Shown in pieces: positions 9,185 through 18,655 of a stretch of 64,000 bases of DNA. The notes beneath the pieces were generated by a model, which worked only from the letters and a program-made list of their open reading frames with translations, was not told the origin of the DNA and searched no databases. The first letter of the stretch is position 1; the number at the start of each line of letters is the position of its first letter. The position numbers and the translations under genes are program-made. This DNA comes from CAZYTO01 sp964650405 (GTDB taxonomy: Bacteria; Acidobacteriota; Thermoanaerobaculia; Gp7-AA8): NCBI GenBank assembly GCA_964650405.1, contig CAZYTO010000001.1, positions 7,162 to 71,161 of the forward strand, read 5' to 3'.

Positions 9185-9876
9185 GCGGGCTCGAGCTCTT
9201 CCGTCTCGACGGCCGGCGTGCCGTCGTGACCGGCGCCGGGCGCGGCCTCGGCGCCGCGATGGCGGACGCATTGGAGGAGGCCGGCGCGGCGGTCGCTCGC
9301 GTGACGCGCAGGGAAGCGGAGCTCAGCGACCGCAAGTCCGTGACCTCGCTCTTCGACCGCATCGGCGAGGCCGACATCCTCGTCAACAACGCCGGCATCG
9401 TCCGCCGCGCACCGGCCATCGAATACTCGGACGACGATTGGGACGCCGTCATCGAGGTCAACCTTCGATCAGTCTTCGTCCTCTCGCGGGACTTCGCGCG
9501 GCGCCTCGCCGCGCGCAAGAGCGGCGGGCGGATCATCAACATCGCATCCATGCTGTCGTTTCAGGGCGGCATCCGCGTGCCCGCCTATGCGGCCGCGAAG
9601 AGCGGCCTGCTCGGCCTGACGCGCGCGCTGGCCAACGAGCTCGCGCCGCTCGGCATCAACGTCAATGCCATTGCGCCAGGCTACATGGCCACCGACAACA
9701 CGCAGGCGCTGCGCGACGATCCGGAACGCAGCCGCCAGATCGTGGAGCGCATTCCCGCCGGGCGGTGGGGCACGCCCGGCGATCTCAAGGGTGCGGTAGT
9801 ATTTCTGGCCTCGGCCGCGTCGGCGTACGTGCACGGCACGACGCTCGCCGTCGACGGCGGCTGGCTGTCACGATGA
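9181..9876 (+). CDS. kduD: KduD-like SDR (2-dehydro-3-deoxy-D-gluconate 5-dehydrogenase family)
   Basis: 231 residues from ATG 9181, overlapping the uxaC stop by four bases. [23 protein letters not shown] and the KduD-type tail [18 protein letters not shown] and [10 protein letters not shown] are clear. KduD interconverts 2,5-diketo-3-deoxygluconate and KDG in the breakdown of unsaturated uronates. The protein is about 20 residues shorter than typical members. The missing stretch lies between the glycine loop and NNAG, where the usual beta2/beta3 region with the cofactor-choosing acid is compressed ([17 protein letters not shown]). It may therefore use its cofactor differently, or act on fructuronate/mannonate, since UxaC and ManD flank it. 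The symbol is tentative. Confidence 0.75.
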   Translation: MSGLELFRLDGRRAVVTGAGRGLGAAMADALEEAGAAVARVTRREAELSDRKSVTSLFDRIGEADILVNNAGIVRRAPAIEYSDDDWDAVIEVNLRSVFVLSRDFARRLAARKSGGRIINIASMLSFQGGIRVPAYAAAKSGLLGLTRALANELAPLGINVNAIAPGYMATDNTQALRDDPERSRQIVERIPAGRWGTPGDLKGAVVFLASAASAYVHGTTLAVDGGWLSR

Positions 9877-9952
9877 CCGCGCCGCCTTCACCCCTCACCG
9901 CTGCGACGTACGGGCGCGCCTTCGCCGTGATCGGCTCGCCAGCCGGAATGCC

Positions 9953-11161
9953 ATGAAGATCGTCGACGCCAAGGTGATTGTCTGTTCCCCGGGCCGCAAT
10001 TTCGTGACGCTCAAGCTCGTCACCGAAGACGGCATCCACGGCCTCGGCGACGCAACGCTGAACGGGCGCGAGCTGGCCGTTGCTTCGTACCTGAGCGACC
10101 ACGTCCTCCCCCTCCTCATCGGCCGCGACGCGCGCAAGATCGAAGACACGTGGCACTATCTCTACAAGGGCGCCTACTGGCGCCGCGGACCGGTGACGAT
10201 GACGGCCATAGCCGCCGTCGACTGCGCCTTGTGGGACATCCGCGGCAAGGCCCTGCAGACGCCGCTGTATCAACTGCTCGGCGGCGCGTCGCGCGATGGC
10301 GTGCTCGTCTACGGCCACGCCAACGGCGACACGATCGAAGCCACCGTCGACGCCGTCCGCCACTACCTCGGCCTGGGTTACAAGGCTGTCCGCGCGCAAT
10401 GCGGCATTCCCGGCCTCCCCAATGCCTACGGTGTCGGCCGCGGTGCGATGTTCTATGAGCCGGCGGAGAAGGGGAAACCGCTGGAGACGCGTTGGGACAC
10501 GGCCGCATATCTCGACCTCGTCCCGAAACTGTTCGAGCGCCTGCGCAACGAGGTCGGCGCCGACCCCCTGCTGCTGCACGACGCCCATCACCGCCTCACG
10601 CCCATCGAGGCCGCCCGCCTCGGCAAGAGCCTCGAGCCGTATCACCTCTTCTGGCTCGAGGATCCCACCGAGGCCGAGGCGCAGGAGGCGTTTCGCCTGA
10701 TCCGCCGGCACACGACCACGCCGCTCGCCGTCGGCGAAGTCTTCAACACCATCTACGACTGCCATCAGCTCATTCAGGAGCAGTTGATCGACTACATCCG
10801 CGCCACGGTCGTCCACGCCGGCGGCATCACGCACCTGCGCAAGATCGCCGCGCTGGCGGAGCTCCATCAGGTCCGCACCGGCTCGCACGGCGCGACGGAC
10901 CTCAGCCCGGTCTGCATGGCCGCCGCCCTCCACTTCGATCTCAGCGTTCACAACTTCGGCATCCAGGAGTACATGCGCCACACCGCGGAGTGCGATCGCG
11001 TGTTTCCGCACAGCTACACGTTCGAGGGCGGCTTCATGCATCCCGGCGACGCTCCCGGCCTCGGCGTCGACATCGACGAAGCGTTGGCCGCGCAGTATCC
11101 GTACGAGCGCGCCTATCTCCCCGTCAACCGGCGCACCGACGGCACCGTGCACAGTTGGTAG
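9953..11161 (+). CDS. manD: D-mannonate dehydratase, enolase superfamily (ManD/RspA type)
   Basis: 402 residues, the usual length. It starts [20 protein letters not shown]. It shows RAQCGIPG and GAMFYEP in the middle, then the metal and acid/base region [16 protein letters not shown] and AVGEVFN, and finishes with [14 protein letters not shown] and ERAYLPVNR. ManD dehydrates D-mannonate to 2-keto-3-deoxygluconate. Together with UxaC and one of the two SDRs this gives glucuronate to fructuronate to mannonate to KDG. KDG kinase and aldolase are not in the window. A 76-base gap separates it from the kduD-like gene. Some family members work poorly on mannonate and may prefer gluconate; context favours mannonate. 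Confidence 0.9.
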   Translation: MKIVDAKVIVCSPGRNFVTLKLVTEDGIHGLGDATLNGRELAVASYLSDHVLPLLIGRDARKIEDTWHYLYKGAYWRRGPVTMTAIAAVDCALWDIRGKALQTPLYQLLGGASRDGVLVYGHANGDTIEATVDAVRHYLGLGYKAVRAQCGIPGLPNAYGVGRGAMFYEPAEKGKPLETRWDTAAYLDLVPKLFERLRNEVGADPLLLHDAHHRLTPIEAARLGKSLEPYHLFWLEDPTEAEAQEAFRLIRRHTTTPLAVGEVFNTIYDCHQLIQEQLIDYIRATVVHAGGITHLRKIAALAELHQVRTGSHGATDLSPVCMAAALHFDLSVHNFGIQEYMRHTAECDRVFPHSYTFEGGFMHPGDAPGLGVDIDEALAAQYPYERAYLPVNRRTDGTVHSW

Positions 11162-11853
11162 CGCGCCGGCAGGCCCCGATGCAGTGAACGGCCCCGCAGG
11201 CGAACGACATGGCCGAGGCGTCGCGCCGCTCGACCGGTACATCCGCCACACGTGCCGATTCCGTTCTGAACCGCTTCCCCAACGTCGCGGAGGTGTCGGG
11301 GAGGTGAAGTGCTGGTTCTTGCGGCCCCGACGGGAGGGGCGGCATCGCCCTCCTGGCCGCATGGTTTTCATGTGGCTCTACCTCGCCCAACTTCGCGTCG
11401 TGCCCTCCACTAGTCTTAGAGGCACGTGGCGACGTTTCCTGGATGCACCTCCGGAGTGGTTACATTCGACGCGTGGACGCGCTACATATGCCGTCTTGGG
11501 TATCCCGATTCACGCGCCACGTGTGCGGGCTTGATCGTGCGGAGTCCCCTGCTCGGTGCTTGGCCAAGAGAGACGTCGTTGGTGGATGCCGTGGGGTGTG
11601 GTACAGCCAAGTAGGCCTTTGCACCTGCGCGGTCCGCCCGCGGTGAAGCGTGGTGGAAGTGATCGGTTCAGTTGGAGTTGAGTCATGATGGCGTGGCGCT
11701 GATCAAAGTCGAACCGACGACCTCCTTGAGGTGCGACTCAGGCGACGGATCGCGTACTGCGCGGCGGGTTGGGCGGCCAAGCACGCGTTGACCCTGGAAG
11801 GGAAAGCTCTGCGTCTTGGTCGCGATCTCCTTACAAGGTCGGCGTTGGGTCTC
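11162..11853 (+). other. Gene-free interval before the 21-bp array
   Basis: About 690 bases with only short open frames of poor composition and no convincing start sites. I see no protein family, tRNA or terminator. It has isolated GAGTC at 11680 and GACTC at 11735, and CACGTGGCG (11423-11431) with its reverse complement CGCCACGTG (11515-11523). It may be decayed sequence or a leader to the array. Confidence 0.5.
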
Positions 11854-12464
11854 GAGTCCAAAATAGTGACTCGCGAGTCCGTGATTCGGTGGCGCGAGTC
11901 AAAGTTAGGGACTCAGGGGTCAAACATTGAGACTCATGAGACTCTGGGTGTGGCTATTATGGGCTGATATTTAGACTGTTGAGTCAAATGTCTTGACTCA
12001 TGGGTCTGAAATCAGGACTATTGAGTCTCTTATATTGTGTCTTTGACCCAATACATCACCTCGTGAGTCGTTAGTTGAGGCTCACGCGTCTTAATATAAG
12101 ACTCAGAAGTCTGAAATAATGGCTATGATGGCCTAAACATCTGACTCGCGAGTCTCTTTGTTGGACTCCACCCCGCGTGCGGGAGACTGCGTTGCCGGAT
12201 CTGCTCGGTCGTGAGGCAATGCCGGAGGCCCGCGACCCTGGAAATGAGACTCGAGACCTCCGCCGGCATGCTCGCGAGCTTGCGATCTTCGATGAACAGC
12301 CAGATATCGAGACTCGCGAGCTCGCGTTCTTGACCGTGCAGCCGGTGCGCCTGCCTGTGGACCCAGGGAATCGGACTGGCGAGCGACCGGCGGAGCCTGC
12401 GGAGTCGCGCGGGCTGGCTGAAGAGCGAGGAGGCGTCACTCGGGGCCCTGTCCCTGGCGGTCCA
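11854..12464. repeat. 29-unit tandem array, 21-bp period, GAGTC-N9-GACTC palindromic units
   Basis: Cutting the sequence every 21 bases from 11854 aligns 29 consecutive units to 12464, with one extra base in only two of them (units 11959-11980 and 12128-12149). The idealised unit is GAGTC, nine bases, GACTC, two bases. GAGTC stands exactly at positions 1-5 in units starting 11854, 11875, 11896, 11981, 12023, 12065, 12150 and 12402. GACTC stands at positions 15-19 in units with GACTC at 11868, 11910, 11931, 11995, 12100, 12143, 12164, 12248 and 12311. Adjacent half-sites make the perfect 12-bp palindrome GACTCGCGAGTC at 11868-11879 and 12143-12154. Units up to about 12170 are AT-richer than any other stretch here; later units drift to GC-rich forms (GAGCT, GACCC, CAGCC) but keep phase. 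Not a CRISPR, because there are no constant repeats with unrelated spacers. Confidence 0.85.
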
Positions 12465-12501
12465 TCGAGTGCGCCGCCCCGTCTTCAGCAACCGCCTGCT
12501 C

Positions 12502-15500
12502 TCACTTCTTCCCCGTCACCTCGATTCGTACCTCGTCCCCGTTCGCGCGGATCTCGGGGACGTACATTGCCTGCGCCAGCAGGGGCAGGGCGTGGAAGGC
12601 GCCGGGGACTTCGGCGCGCAGGGTGTAGCGGATCTCCCAGATGCCCTGGGGGAGGTGGTCGAGGAACATGGCCACTTTCCGGTCGCGCAGTTCCTGGTAG
12701 ATCCAGGCCGTGCGGCCGGTGAGATCGGCGGAGGCATCGCGTTGCGTGACGGTGGGCTGCTCGCCGGGCGGCGTGGGGGAGTCGACGAACTTGCGGGTGA
12801 CGGTGCCGCTGCGGAGCTCCCGCGCGTCCAGCGGCTCGCCGCTCTGGAGGGCGATGGCTTCGAGTCCGGCCGGCTTGAGGTCCTCGAAGAGCAGGTAGTC
12901 GTAGTCGTTCTTCGACTCGACGGTGAGGACGACCTCCACGCGGTCTCCGCTCTCGACCGAGCCGCCGTCGGGCAGGGGCACAGTCTCGTACACGATGCCT
13001 TTCAGCAGGGTGGGATGGGGGACGAGCTTGAAGTAGTCGCGGCGCACGTAGATCTCGTTCCCGGCCGCCTTCACCGGTTCTTCGAGTGAGACGAAGCGCG
13101 CCTCGGCCGAGAAGTAGAGGGGCGCATCGCCGTTCCCGCGGGTGCGGCGGATGGTGATCTCGTTGACGCCGTCGTGGGTGAAGGCGGGGTCGATGACGAA
13201 GCGGCTCGGCGCGCCGAGGATGCCGGCGGGAGTGACGGTCTTCGACGCGATGGCATGGCCGTTCACCGAGAGCTCGTAGCCGATGTCGCCCTTCAGCTCG
13301 CCGCTGGTGCGCATGTAGTCGTTGAGGCCGAGGAGGGCGATGGCCGTGTCGCGGGTATTGTTCCACTGCGCGCCGCGGCGGTTCTTCACCAGCCAGTTCA
13401 TCACCGGCTCGATGAGGGCATTCTTCGGATCGACCGCCACCAGCGCCTGCAGGGCGAAGGACGTCGTCTCCACGGGACCGTCGTACCAATGCCACCAGAA
13501 GCGATCCTCACCCCAGTGCGCGGTGGCCATCGTCTCGGTAGCCGACGAACCGCCGCGCACAAGCACGGATTGATCGGGAGTGCGGTCGATCTGCACGCCG
13601 TCTTCGAGATTGCGCACGAGCACCTGGGCGCTCGCGGCATCGCCGAGATCATGCGCGGCCAGCGCCAGCAACGCGCGTGAGTAGGCCGTCAGCCGCTCGC
13701 GATTCGCATAGGCGTCGTCGAAGGCCTTCGTCATGGCCTTGCTGTGAGTCATGATTCTGTTTGCGCGGTTCCAGGCGGCCAGCGCATGGAGGATCCATGC
13801 CTCGTTGGCGTGATCTCCATGGATTGCCGGAAGTTGATCGTCGAGATACTTCGCAGCCCTCCCGACGGCCTCGTCCTCCACCGCCAGTCCCCCCTCTTTG
13901 GCGACGGCGAAGCCCCAGACGACATAGCCGGTCATGAAGAGGTCGCTGTTGCCCTCTTTCCACCATCCCCAGCCGCCGTCGCTGTGCTGGAAGTCGTACA
14001 GGCGGTCCATCGACGCGGTGGTGATGGCCTCGAGCTGGTGCAGGTCCTTCTTTCCCTTGGGATGTGTGGCGGCGGCGGAGCCGGACTCGATGCCGCCAAA
14101 CACCCGCCCTTCGATGTCCGCAGGATCGAGACCGTTCGTCTTCAACGTGCGCGCCACGATGGCCGCGGGCAGAAAGCGGCTCATCGTCTGTTCCGTGCAG
14201 CCGTACGGATAGTCGATGAGGTAGGGGAGTGCGTCGAGCATCGTCACGGCCAGGCTGGGGGAGATCTGTACGCTGAGCGTGGTGGCGCGGCGCGCAGAGG
14301 GGAGGTCGAGGCGGACCAGCGCCTCCGTTCCGCGCAACTTGCCGGAGCGGGCCACGAGCTTGTCGATGCCATGCTCGTAGACGGTGAACGACTTCTCCAT
14401 TGCGTCGTTGTGCGCCCCGCCGCGGCCGGTGACGCGCAGCATGGCCGGGCCGGCATGTTCGGCCACGACTGCCCAGTCGACGCGCGTCTCGCCGTTGGCC
14501 GGAACGTCGACGGTCGTGGCATCGCCGTTCACGCGGCCGGACAAGGTCAGTCCTTCCACATCGAGGGACGGCCTGACGTGCTGGACGTCGGCGGTGTTGT
14601 TGTTGAGGACGGCCGAGACGACGGTGTGGTCGCCGGTCACGAAGAAGCGCGGCCCTTCCAGCCGGACGAGGAGCGGCAGGTTCGTTCGGGCCGTGGCGGA
14701 GGCCATGCCGAACTGCGAGCCGGCGGTGACGGCACGCGCGGTCGTGCGCCACGTGGTCAGGGCCTCGGGATAGTCGAAGCTGACGGTGGCCTTGCCGTCA
14801 GCACCGGTGATGACGTCCGGCCTCCAGAACGCCGTGGAGCGGAAGTCGTGACGCACCTGGACCGCAGCCGCGGACTGGATCCCGGTGGGCTCGGTATCCC
14901 GTTTCGTGACCATATTCAGTCGCACAGACATCGACGGCTTTGCGACCGTGATGGCTTCCAGAAGCGGCGCTTCGGTGGTGACGGTGATGGCGTCCGCGAC
15001 CGGCTTCGGAGGCGGAGGAGCGGGGAGCGTCTGGACGCCGCCCACTACGCCACCCACGACTCCGCGGCCCCCGAAAGCAAAGCCTGTCTGGTTTGCTCCG
15101 TCGACCTCGTAATAGGGCAGGAGAAGAGACGAGTCTGGTGCGGCAGCGTTCGTCGCGGTCTTCGTGGCCTGCTCATCGACCAGCGCGCCTTTTCCGTCCT
15201 CCACCAACCGCACGTAGCGTTGCGACAGGACGCTCGACTCGATCCCCAGGCTCTGCGTGCGGAGGTCGTTGTAGAAGAACTGCCGGGGATCGCCGGCGTA
15301 GTCCTGGGCGATGGCGGTCACGGACGCGTCGGATACGGCCACCGCCACCTCTGCCGGCACGGGTTTGCCGGCGGCATCGCGCGTCGTCACGGTGACGGTG
15401 CCCTTCTGCCGCGGCTCGTAATCCTCGCGGTCCGTGTGCACCTCGACTTTCACGAACTTCTCGACCGGCGGGACGACGATCTCCTTCGTCTCCGTTGCCA

Positions 15501-18438
15501 CCGCGCGGTCGAACATCGACGAAGCGGTGATGAAGAAATTCGGTATGTGGTGCCGGTCGATGGGCAGTTCGATCATCTTCACGGTCCCGTCGAGGTGAAC
15601 GACCTGGGTCTGGTCGATGTCCAGCGTCGTCGTGGTCACCATCACCCACCGCCCGCTGGACGGCGTGGCGATCATCACCGGCATGGTGGCGCCGGCATGG
15701 ACCGTGTCCTGATCGATCACGAGATCGAGGCCGGCGGAGTGGTAACCGACTTCATTGGTGGCGTGCTCGGTGACCCACACCGCCGTCTCCGCCGTGACGA
15801 GGTCGCGCGCCCGCAGCGGCCGGTCGCCGTCGCGGTCCTCGCTCGTCCATTTCGCTACGTAGTATCCGGTGCGCGAGGGCGTGAACGTGAACGTGGCGTT
15901 GCCCTTCACGTCCGTGTTCACCTTCGAGGTCGTGACCTCCTCGTCGTGATACGACGCCACTCTCTGCCGCCATCCCGGAGGCGGGAAGGGAGCCGTGGCC
16001 GCCCGTGCCCGCTCCACTTCGCGGACGGTGACGTCGCGGCCGGCAGGATCGGTCCAGATCTCCTCCCAGGTGCGCCGGAAGACTTTCACGGTGCCTGTCG
16101 TCGGGACGGGCTCGTCGTTCGCGTCGGCGGCGTTGAAGTCGATCGAGACGCGCTCATTCGGCAGGCGCAGGTAGTGCTGGGGGTGACCGTTGACGGCATA
16201 CCGCTGCTTCATCACGGCCACGGTTCCGCTGCCCGTCACCTCGCGCCGCGAGGCGTCCGTCACCTTCACGGCGATGATGTACGCCGTGTCGGGACCGTCG
16301 CGGTCGGTGTCGATGTGCACGACAGCCCGGCCGCTCGCATCCGTCTTCAGCGTCTCGTGATGCAATTCCTCCCCGCTGCCGGAATCATCGGAGCTCGACT
16401 GGTCGGGATAGAACCAGCCGTACTCGTGCCACGGATGCCAGTCGCGATGGTACGGGGCCTTCTCTATGTCCACCTCGACGGTGGCATTGGCGACCGGACC
16501 GCCGAAGTAGTAGGACGCCTCCACGCTGGCCTCGATGGTGTCGCCGAGACGGTATCGCTTCTTCTTCCCGTCCTCCTCGGGCGTCGAGACGGTCACCCGA
16601 AACTCCGGCAGCTTGTATTCCTCGATACTGAACAGCAGGGCGGTGCCGATGTCGTTGTCCTTGTCGGAGGGTTGTCTGAGAATGACCGTGTAGCCGCCGA
16701 GCGGCATTTCCGCGGTGACCGGCAGCTCGGCCCAGAAACTACCGAAGGCATTCAGCTCGGCCACGCCGGACGCGATCTTGTCGTCCCGCGGTCCGCTGAT
16801 CTCCCACTCCACCTTCCGCCCGGCCGGTGTCGTCCAGTCGCCGCCTTTCCGCGTCCGGGCGATGACCTTCCACTGCACCGTCTCGCCCGGCCGGTAGGCG
16901 GGGCGGTCGGTGAATGCGTAGATGCGCCACTCGTCCGGTTCGGCGCTTGAGCCCGCGCTGTAAAGGTAGCTTGCGTGGTAGGCCTGCCTGCTGCCCTTCG
17001 AGGCAGTGATCAACGTCTGGTCGTGAAGGTTGGCGGCCATTCGGATCTCGGCGACGCCGTTCGCGTTCGTCTCCGCGTCACGAACGCTCAGCGCGGGGTC
17101 CGTTCCCCTCCCGTCCAGGACGCGAACGCGCGCGCCGGCCACCGGCTCGCCGCTCATCACGTCCGCCACGAGGATCTGAAGATGGCCCTCGACGGAGTGC
17201 GCGAGGATGCCGATGTCGCTGACCAGCAGGAGCTGCCTCGATGACTGCTGGCCGTTAGTCGCGGTGACGACGTAGGCGCCCGGCCCGAGCTTCGGCTCGA
17301 TGCGCACCGCCTTGCTGCCGGGGATGTGCTCTCCCTTGTCGCCGGTCTCGAACGTCCAGCGCCGGAGGACCGGCTCCCGTTCCCGTTGCAGGTGATCGAT
17401 CCAGTGGTCCAGGTTTCTCCCCGGTCGCACGTCGCGGGTCAGGTCGACGGCGGCCAGGGTCAGCTCGATCGACGTCACGTTTCGCCAGGTCAGGACCACC
17501 TGCTGTTCCGAGGAGGGGAGGAAAGTCGCCCCGGCGTAGACGCCTACCGCGGGGAGGGTGATCTGGTCGATCTGCGACAGCGCCTGTTCACGGAGAGGGG
17601 ACTCCCCGGGCTGGTATTCGGCGACGATGCGGCGAAGGAGTTCCAGCGCCTTGAGGTAGTCCTTCCGGAATCCGCTCTCGCCGTTGTCGAGGACGACGAC
17701 GCTGCCGGCGTAGGAGAGCTCGCCGGCATAGGCAAAGAGGGCCTGGTCGTAATACGTGCCCTTGCGGCCCTGGCCGATGAGAATGTCGAGGTGTTCCAGG
17801 CCCCGCTCCACGCTTTCCGGCTTCTGCTCCTGGAGGAGCTTCTGGGCCAGTAGGAACCGGGCATGATCGCGGTCATTCGGAGATTCGGCGACGCTGAGAG
17901 CTTTGACGAGCAGGTCCTTTGGAGCCAAGTTTCGTTGGGAGAGCCGCCAGACGATGTCCAGGTAACGCCGGCGCGCCAGGGGAAGATCGTCGCTTCCCTC
18001 CCACCAGTCCAGCGCAGCGGTCCAGTACTTCGGCACAGCGGTGTAGTCCTGCAGGTAGGGGTGGAACGCGTGCAGGTCGCCGAGCGACTCATTCGCCTCC
18101 GCCCACACCCGATCGTGATCGTCTCCGCTCTTGAGGATCAGTTGTTCGAGCGCCGTCTGCGCTCCGCTGCGCGCCGTCGGATCGGAAAGAGGGCTCGCGG
18201 CGTCATTGCGCCATGCCGTGTCGGCCAGCCGGAATTCGATCCAACGCCGCTCGTCGGGCGCCAGCGACGGCAGCTTCAAGGCCTGCTCGTAGAACCCGTG
18301 AGCGCGGCCGAAAGACTTTTCCGCGTAGCTCTGTTCCGCCTGTTCCTTCAACTGGCCGTAAGAGGAGGGCGCGGACGGGGCGCCACCCGACGCCGGCAGG
18401 AACCTGAGCAAGGCAAGCAGGAACGAAATCAGCGACAT
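12502..18438 (-). CDS. Bacterial alpha-2-macroglobulin family protein with thioester motif
   Basis: 1978 residues from ATG 18438, with GGGAGG seven bases upstream. An N-terminal signal or anchor (ISFLLALLRFLPASG) is followed by a helical TPR-like region (about 20-290). Then come MG-type beta-sandwich domains (RPGETVQWKVIARTR about 510) and a poorly conserved bait-like segment near 1100-1170 with AFGGRGVVGGVVGGVQ. The A2M domain has FRSTAFWRPDVITG. The thioester loop is YGCTEQ with Cys1414 and Gln1417, and an alpha/alpha-toroid complement-like domain follows. Bacterial A2Ms trap attacking proteases in the periplasm or at the surface. E. coli-type ones pair with PBP1C, which is absent here. The bait residues cannot be assigned. 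It is the largest gene in the window, probably on its own promoter in the 217 bases upstream, which hold no gene. Confidence 0.9.
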   Translation of the reverse strand: MSLISFLLALLRFLPASGGAPSAPSSYGQLKEQAEQSYAEKSFGRAHGFYEQALKLPSLAPDERRWIEFRLADTAWRNDAASPLSDPTARSGAQTALEQLILKSGDDHDRVWAEANESLGDLHAFHPYLQDYTAVPKYWTAALDWWEGSDDLPLARRRYLDIVWRLSQRNLAPKDLLVKALSVAESPNDRDHARFLLAQKLLQEQKPESVERGLEHLDILIGQGRKGTYYDQALFAYAGELSYAGSVVVLDNGESGFRKDYLKALELLRRIVAEYQPGESPLREQALSQIDQITLPAVGVYAGATFLPSSEQQVVLTWRNVTSIELTLAAVDLTRDVRPGRNLDHWIDHLQREREPVLRRWTFETGDKGEHIPGSKAVRIEPKLGPGAYVVTATNGQQSSRQLLLVSDIGILAHSVEGHLQILVADVMSGEPVAGARVRVLDGRGTDPALSVRDAETNANGVAEIRMAANLHDQTLITASKGSRQAYHASYLYSAGSSAEPDEWRIYAFTDRPAYRPGETVQWKVIARTRKGGDWTTPAGRKVEWEISGPRDDKIASGVAELNAFGSFWAELPVTAEMPLGGYTVILRQPSDKDNDIGTALLFSIEEYKLPEFRVTVSTPEEDGKKKRYRLGDTIEASVEASYYFGGPVANATVEVDIEKAPYHRDWHPWHEYGWFYPDQSSSDDSGSGEELHHETLKTDASGRAVVHIDTDRDGPDTAYIIAVKVTDASRREVTGSGTVAVMKQRYAVNGHPQHYLRLPNERVSIDFNAADANDEPVPTTGTVKVFRRTWEEIWTDPAGRDVTVREVERARAATAPFPPPGWRQRVASYHDEEVTTSKVNTDVKGNATFTFTPSRTGYYVAKWTSEDRDGDRPLRARDLVTAETAVWVTEHATNEVGYHSAGLDLVIDQDTVHAGATMPVMIATPSSGRWVMVTTTTLDIDQTQVVHLDGTVKMIELPIDRHHIPNFFITASSMFDRAVATETKEIVVPPVEKFVKVEVHTDREDYEPRQKGTVTVTTRDAAGKPVPAEVAVAVSDASVTAIAQDYAGDPRQFFYNDLRTQSLGIESSVLSQRYVRLVEDGKGALVDEQATKTATNAAAPDSSLLLPYYEVDGANQTGFAFGGRGVVGGVVGGVQTLPAPPPPKPVADAITVTTEAPLLEAITVAKPSMSVRLNMVTKRDTEPTGIQSAAAVQVRHDFRSTAFWRPDVITGADGKATVSFDYPEALTTWRTTARAVTAGSQFGMASATARTNLPLLVRLEGPRFFVTGDHTVVSAVLNNNTADVQHVRPSLDVEGLTLSGRVNGDATTVDVPANGETRVDWAVVAEHAGPAMLRVTGRGGAHNDAMEKSFTVYEHGIDKLVARSGKLRGTEALVRLDLPSARRATTLSVQISPSLAVTMLDALPYLIDYPYGCTEQTMSRFLPAAIVARTLKTNGLDPADIEGRVFGGIESGSAAATHPKGKKDLHQLEAITTASMDRLYDFQHSDGGWGWWKEGNSDLFMTGYVVWGFAVAKEGGLAVEDEAVGRAAKYLDDQLPAIHGDHANEAWILHALAAWNRANRIMTHSKAMTKAFDDAYANRERLTAYSRALLALAAHDLGDAASAQVLVRNLEDGVQIDRTPDQSVLVRGGSSATETMATAHWGEDRFWWHWYDGPVETTSFALQALVAVDPKNALIEPVMNWLVKNRRGAQWNNTRDTAIALLGLNDYMRTSGELKGDIGYELSVNGHAIASKTVTPAGILGAPSRFVIDPAFTHDGVNEITIRRTRGNGDAPLYFSAEARFVSLEEPVKAAGNEIYVRRDYFKLVPHPTLLKGIVYETVPLPDGGSVESGDRVEVVLTVESKNDYDYLLFEDLKPAGLEAIALQSGEPLDARELRSGTVTRKFVDSPTPPGEQPTVTQRDASADLTGRTAWIYQELRDRKVAMFLDHLPQGIWEIRYTLRAEVPGAFHALPLLAQAMYVPEIRANGDEVRIEVTGKK

Positions 18439-18655
18439 GCAAATCCTCCCGGCATGCGTCGTCGCCGCATGCGTTGACGGTTAGACACACCGGCAGCCCG
18501 AAAGCTAAGCCAGTGCGGGCTTTCCGGATGCTGAGTTCGTCACAATTTCAGGTGCAATCGGGGTCGGATCGGAAACTCACCTCGTCCCGCCGCCCGGTCT
18601 GTCCTCTAAACAGACTCCGTACCCAAGGCCGAGTTTGGCCCCGGCGCTTCCCCGC

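Noticed and set aside
11423..11523. Inverted CACGTGGCG/CGCCACGTG pair as an element boundary or operator
   Set aside because: Only nine bases, 83 bases apart, with no gene or target duplication beside it; chance is likely in GC-rich DNA.
11854..12464. CRISPR array
   Set aside because: Units are 21 bases, drift gradually and have no constant repeat alternating with unrelated spacers; no cas gene is near.
12177..12722. Rightward frame starting in the second half of the 21-bp array
   Set aside because: No ribosome site, and it runs antisense into the macroglobulin gene; the heptapeptide look follows from the DNA period.
13744..16950. 1068-codon rightward frame inside the alpha-2-macroglobulin gene
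   Set aside because: High-GC antisense shadow, rich in Arg/His/Gly with no domain; the minus-strand gene has a thioester motif and continuous homology.
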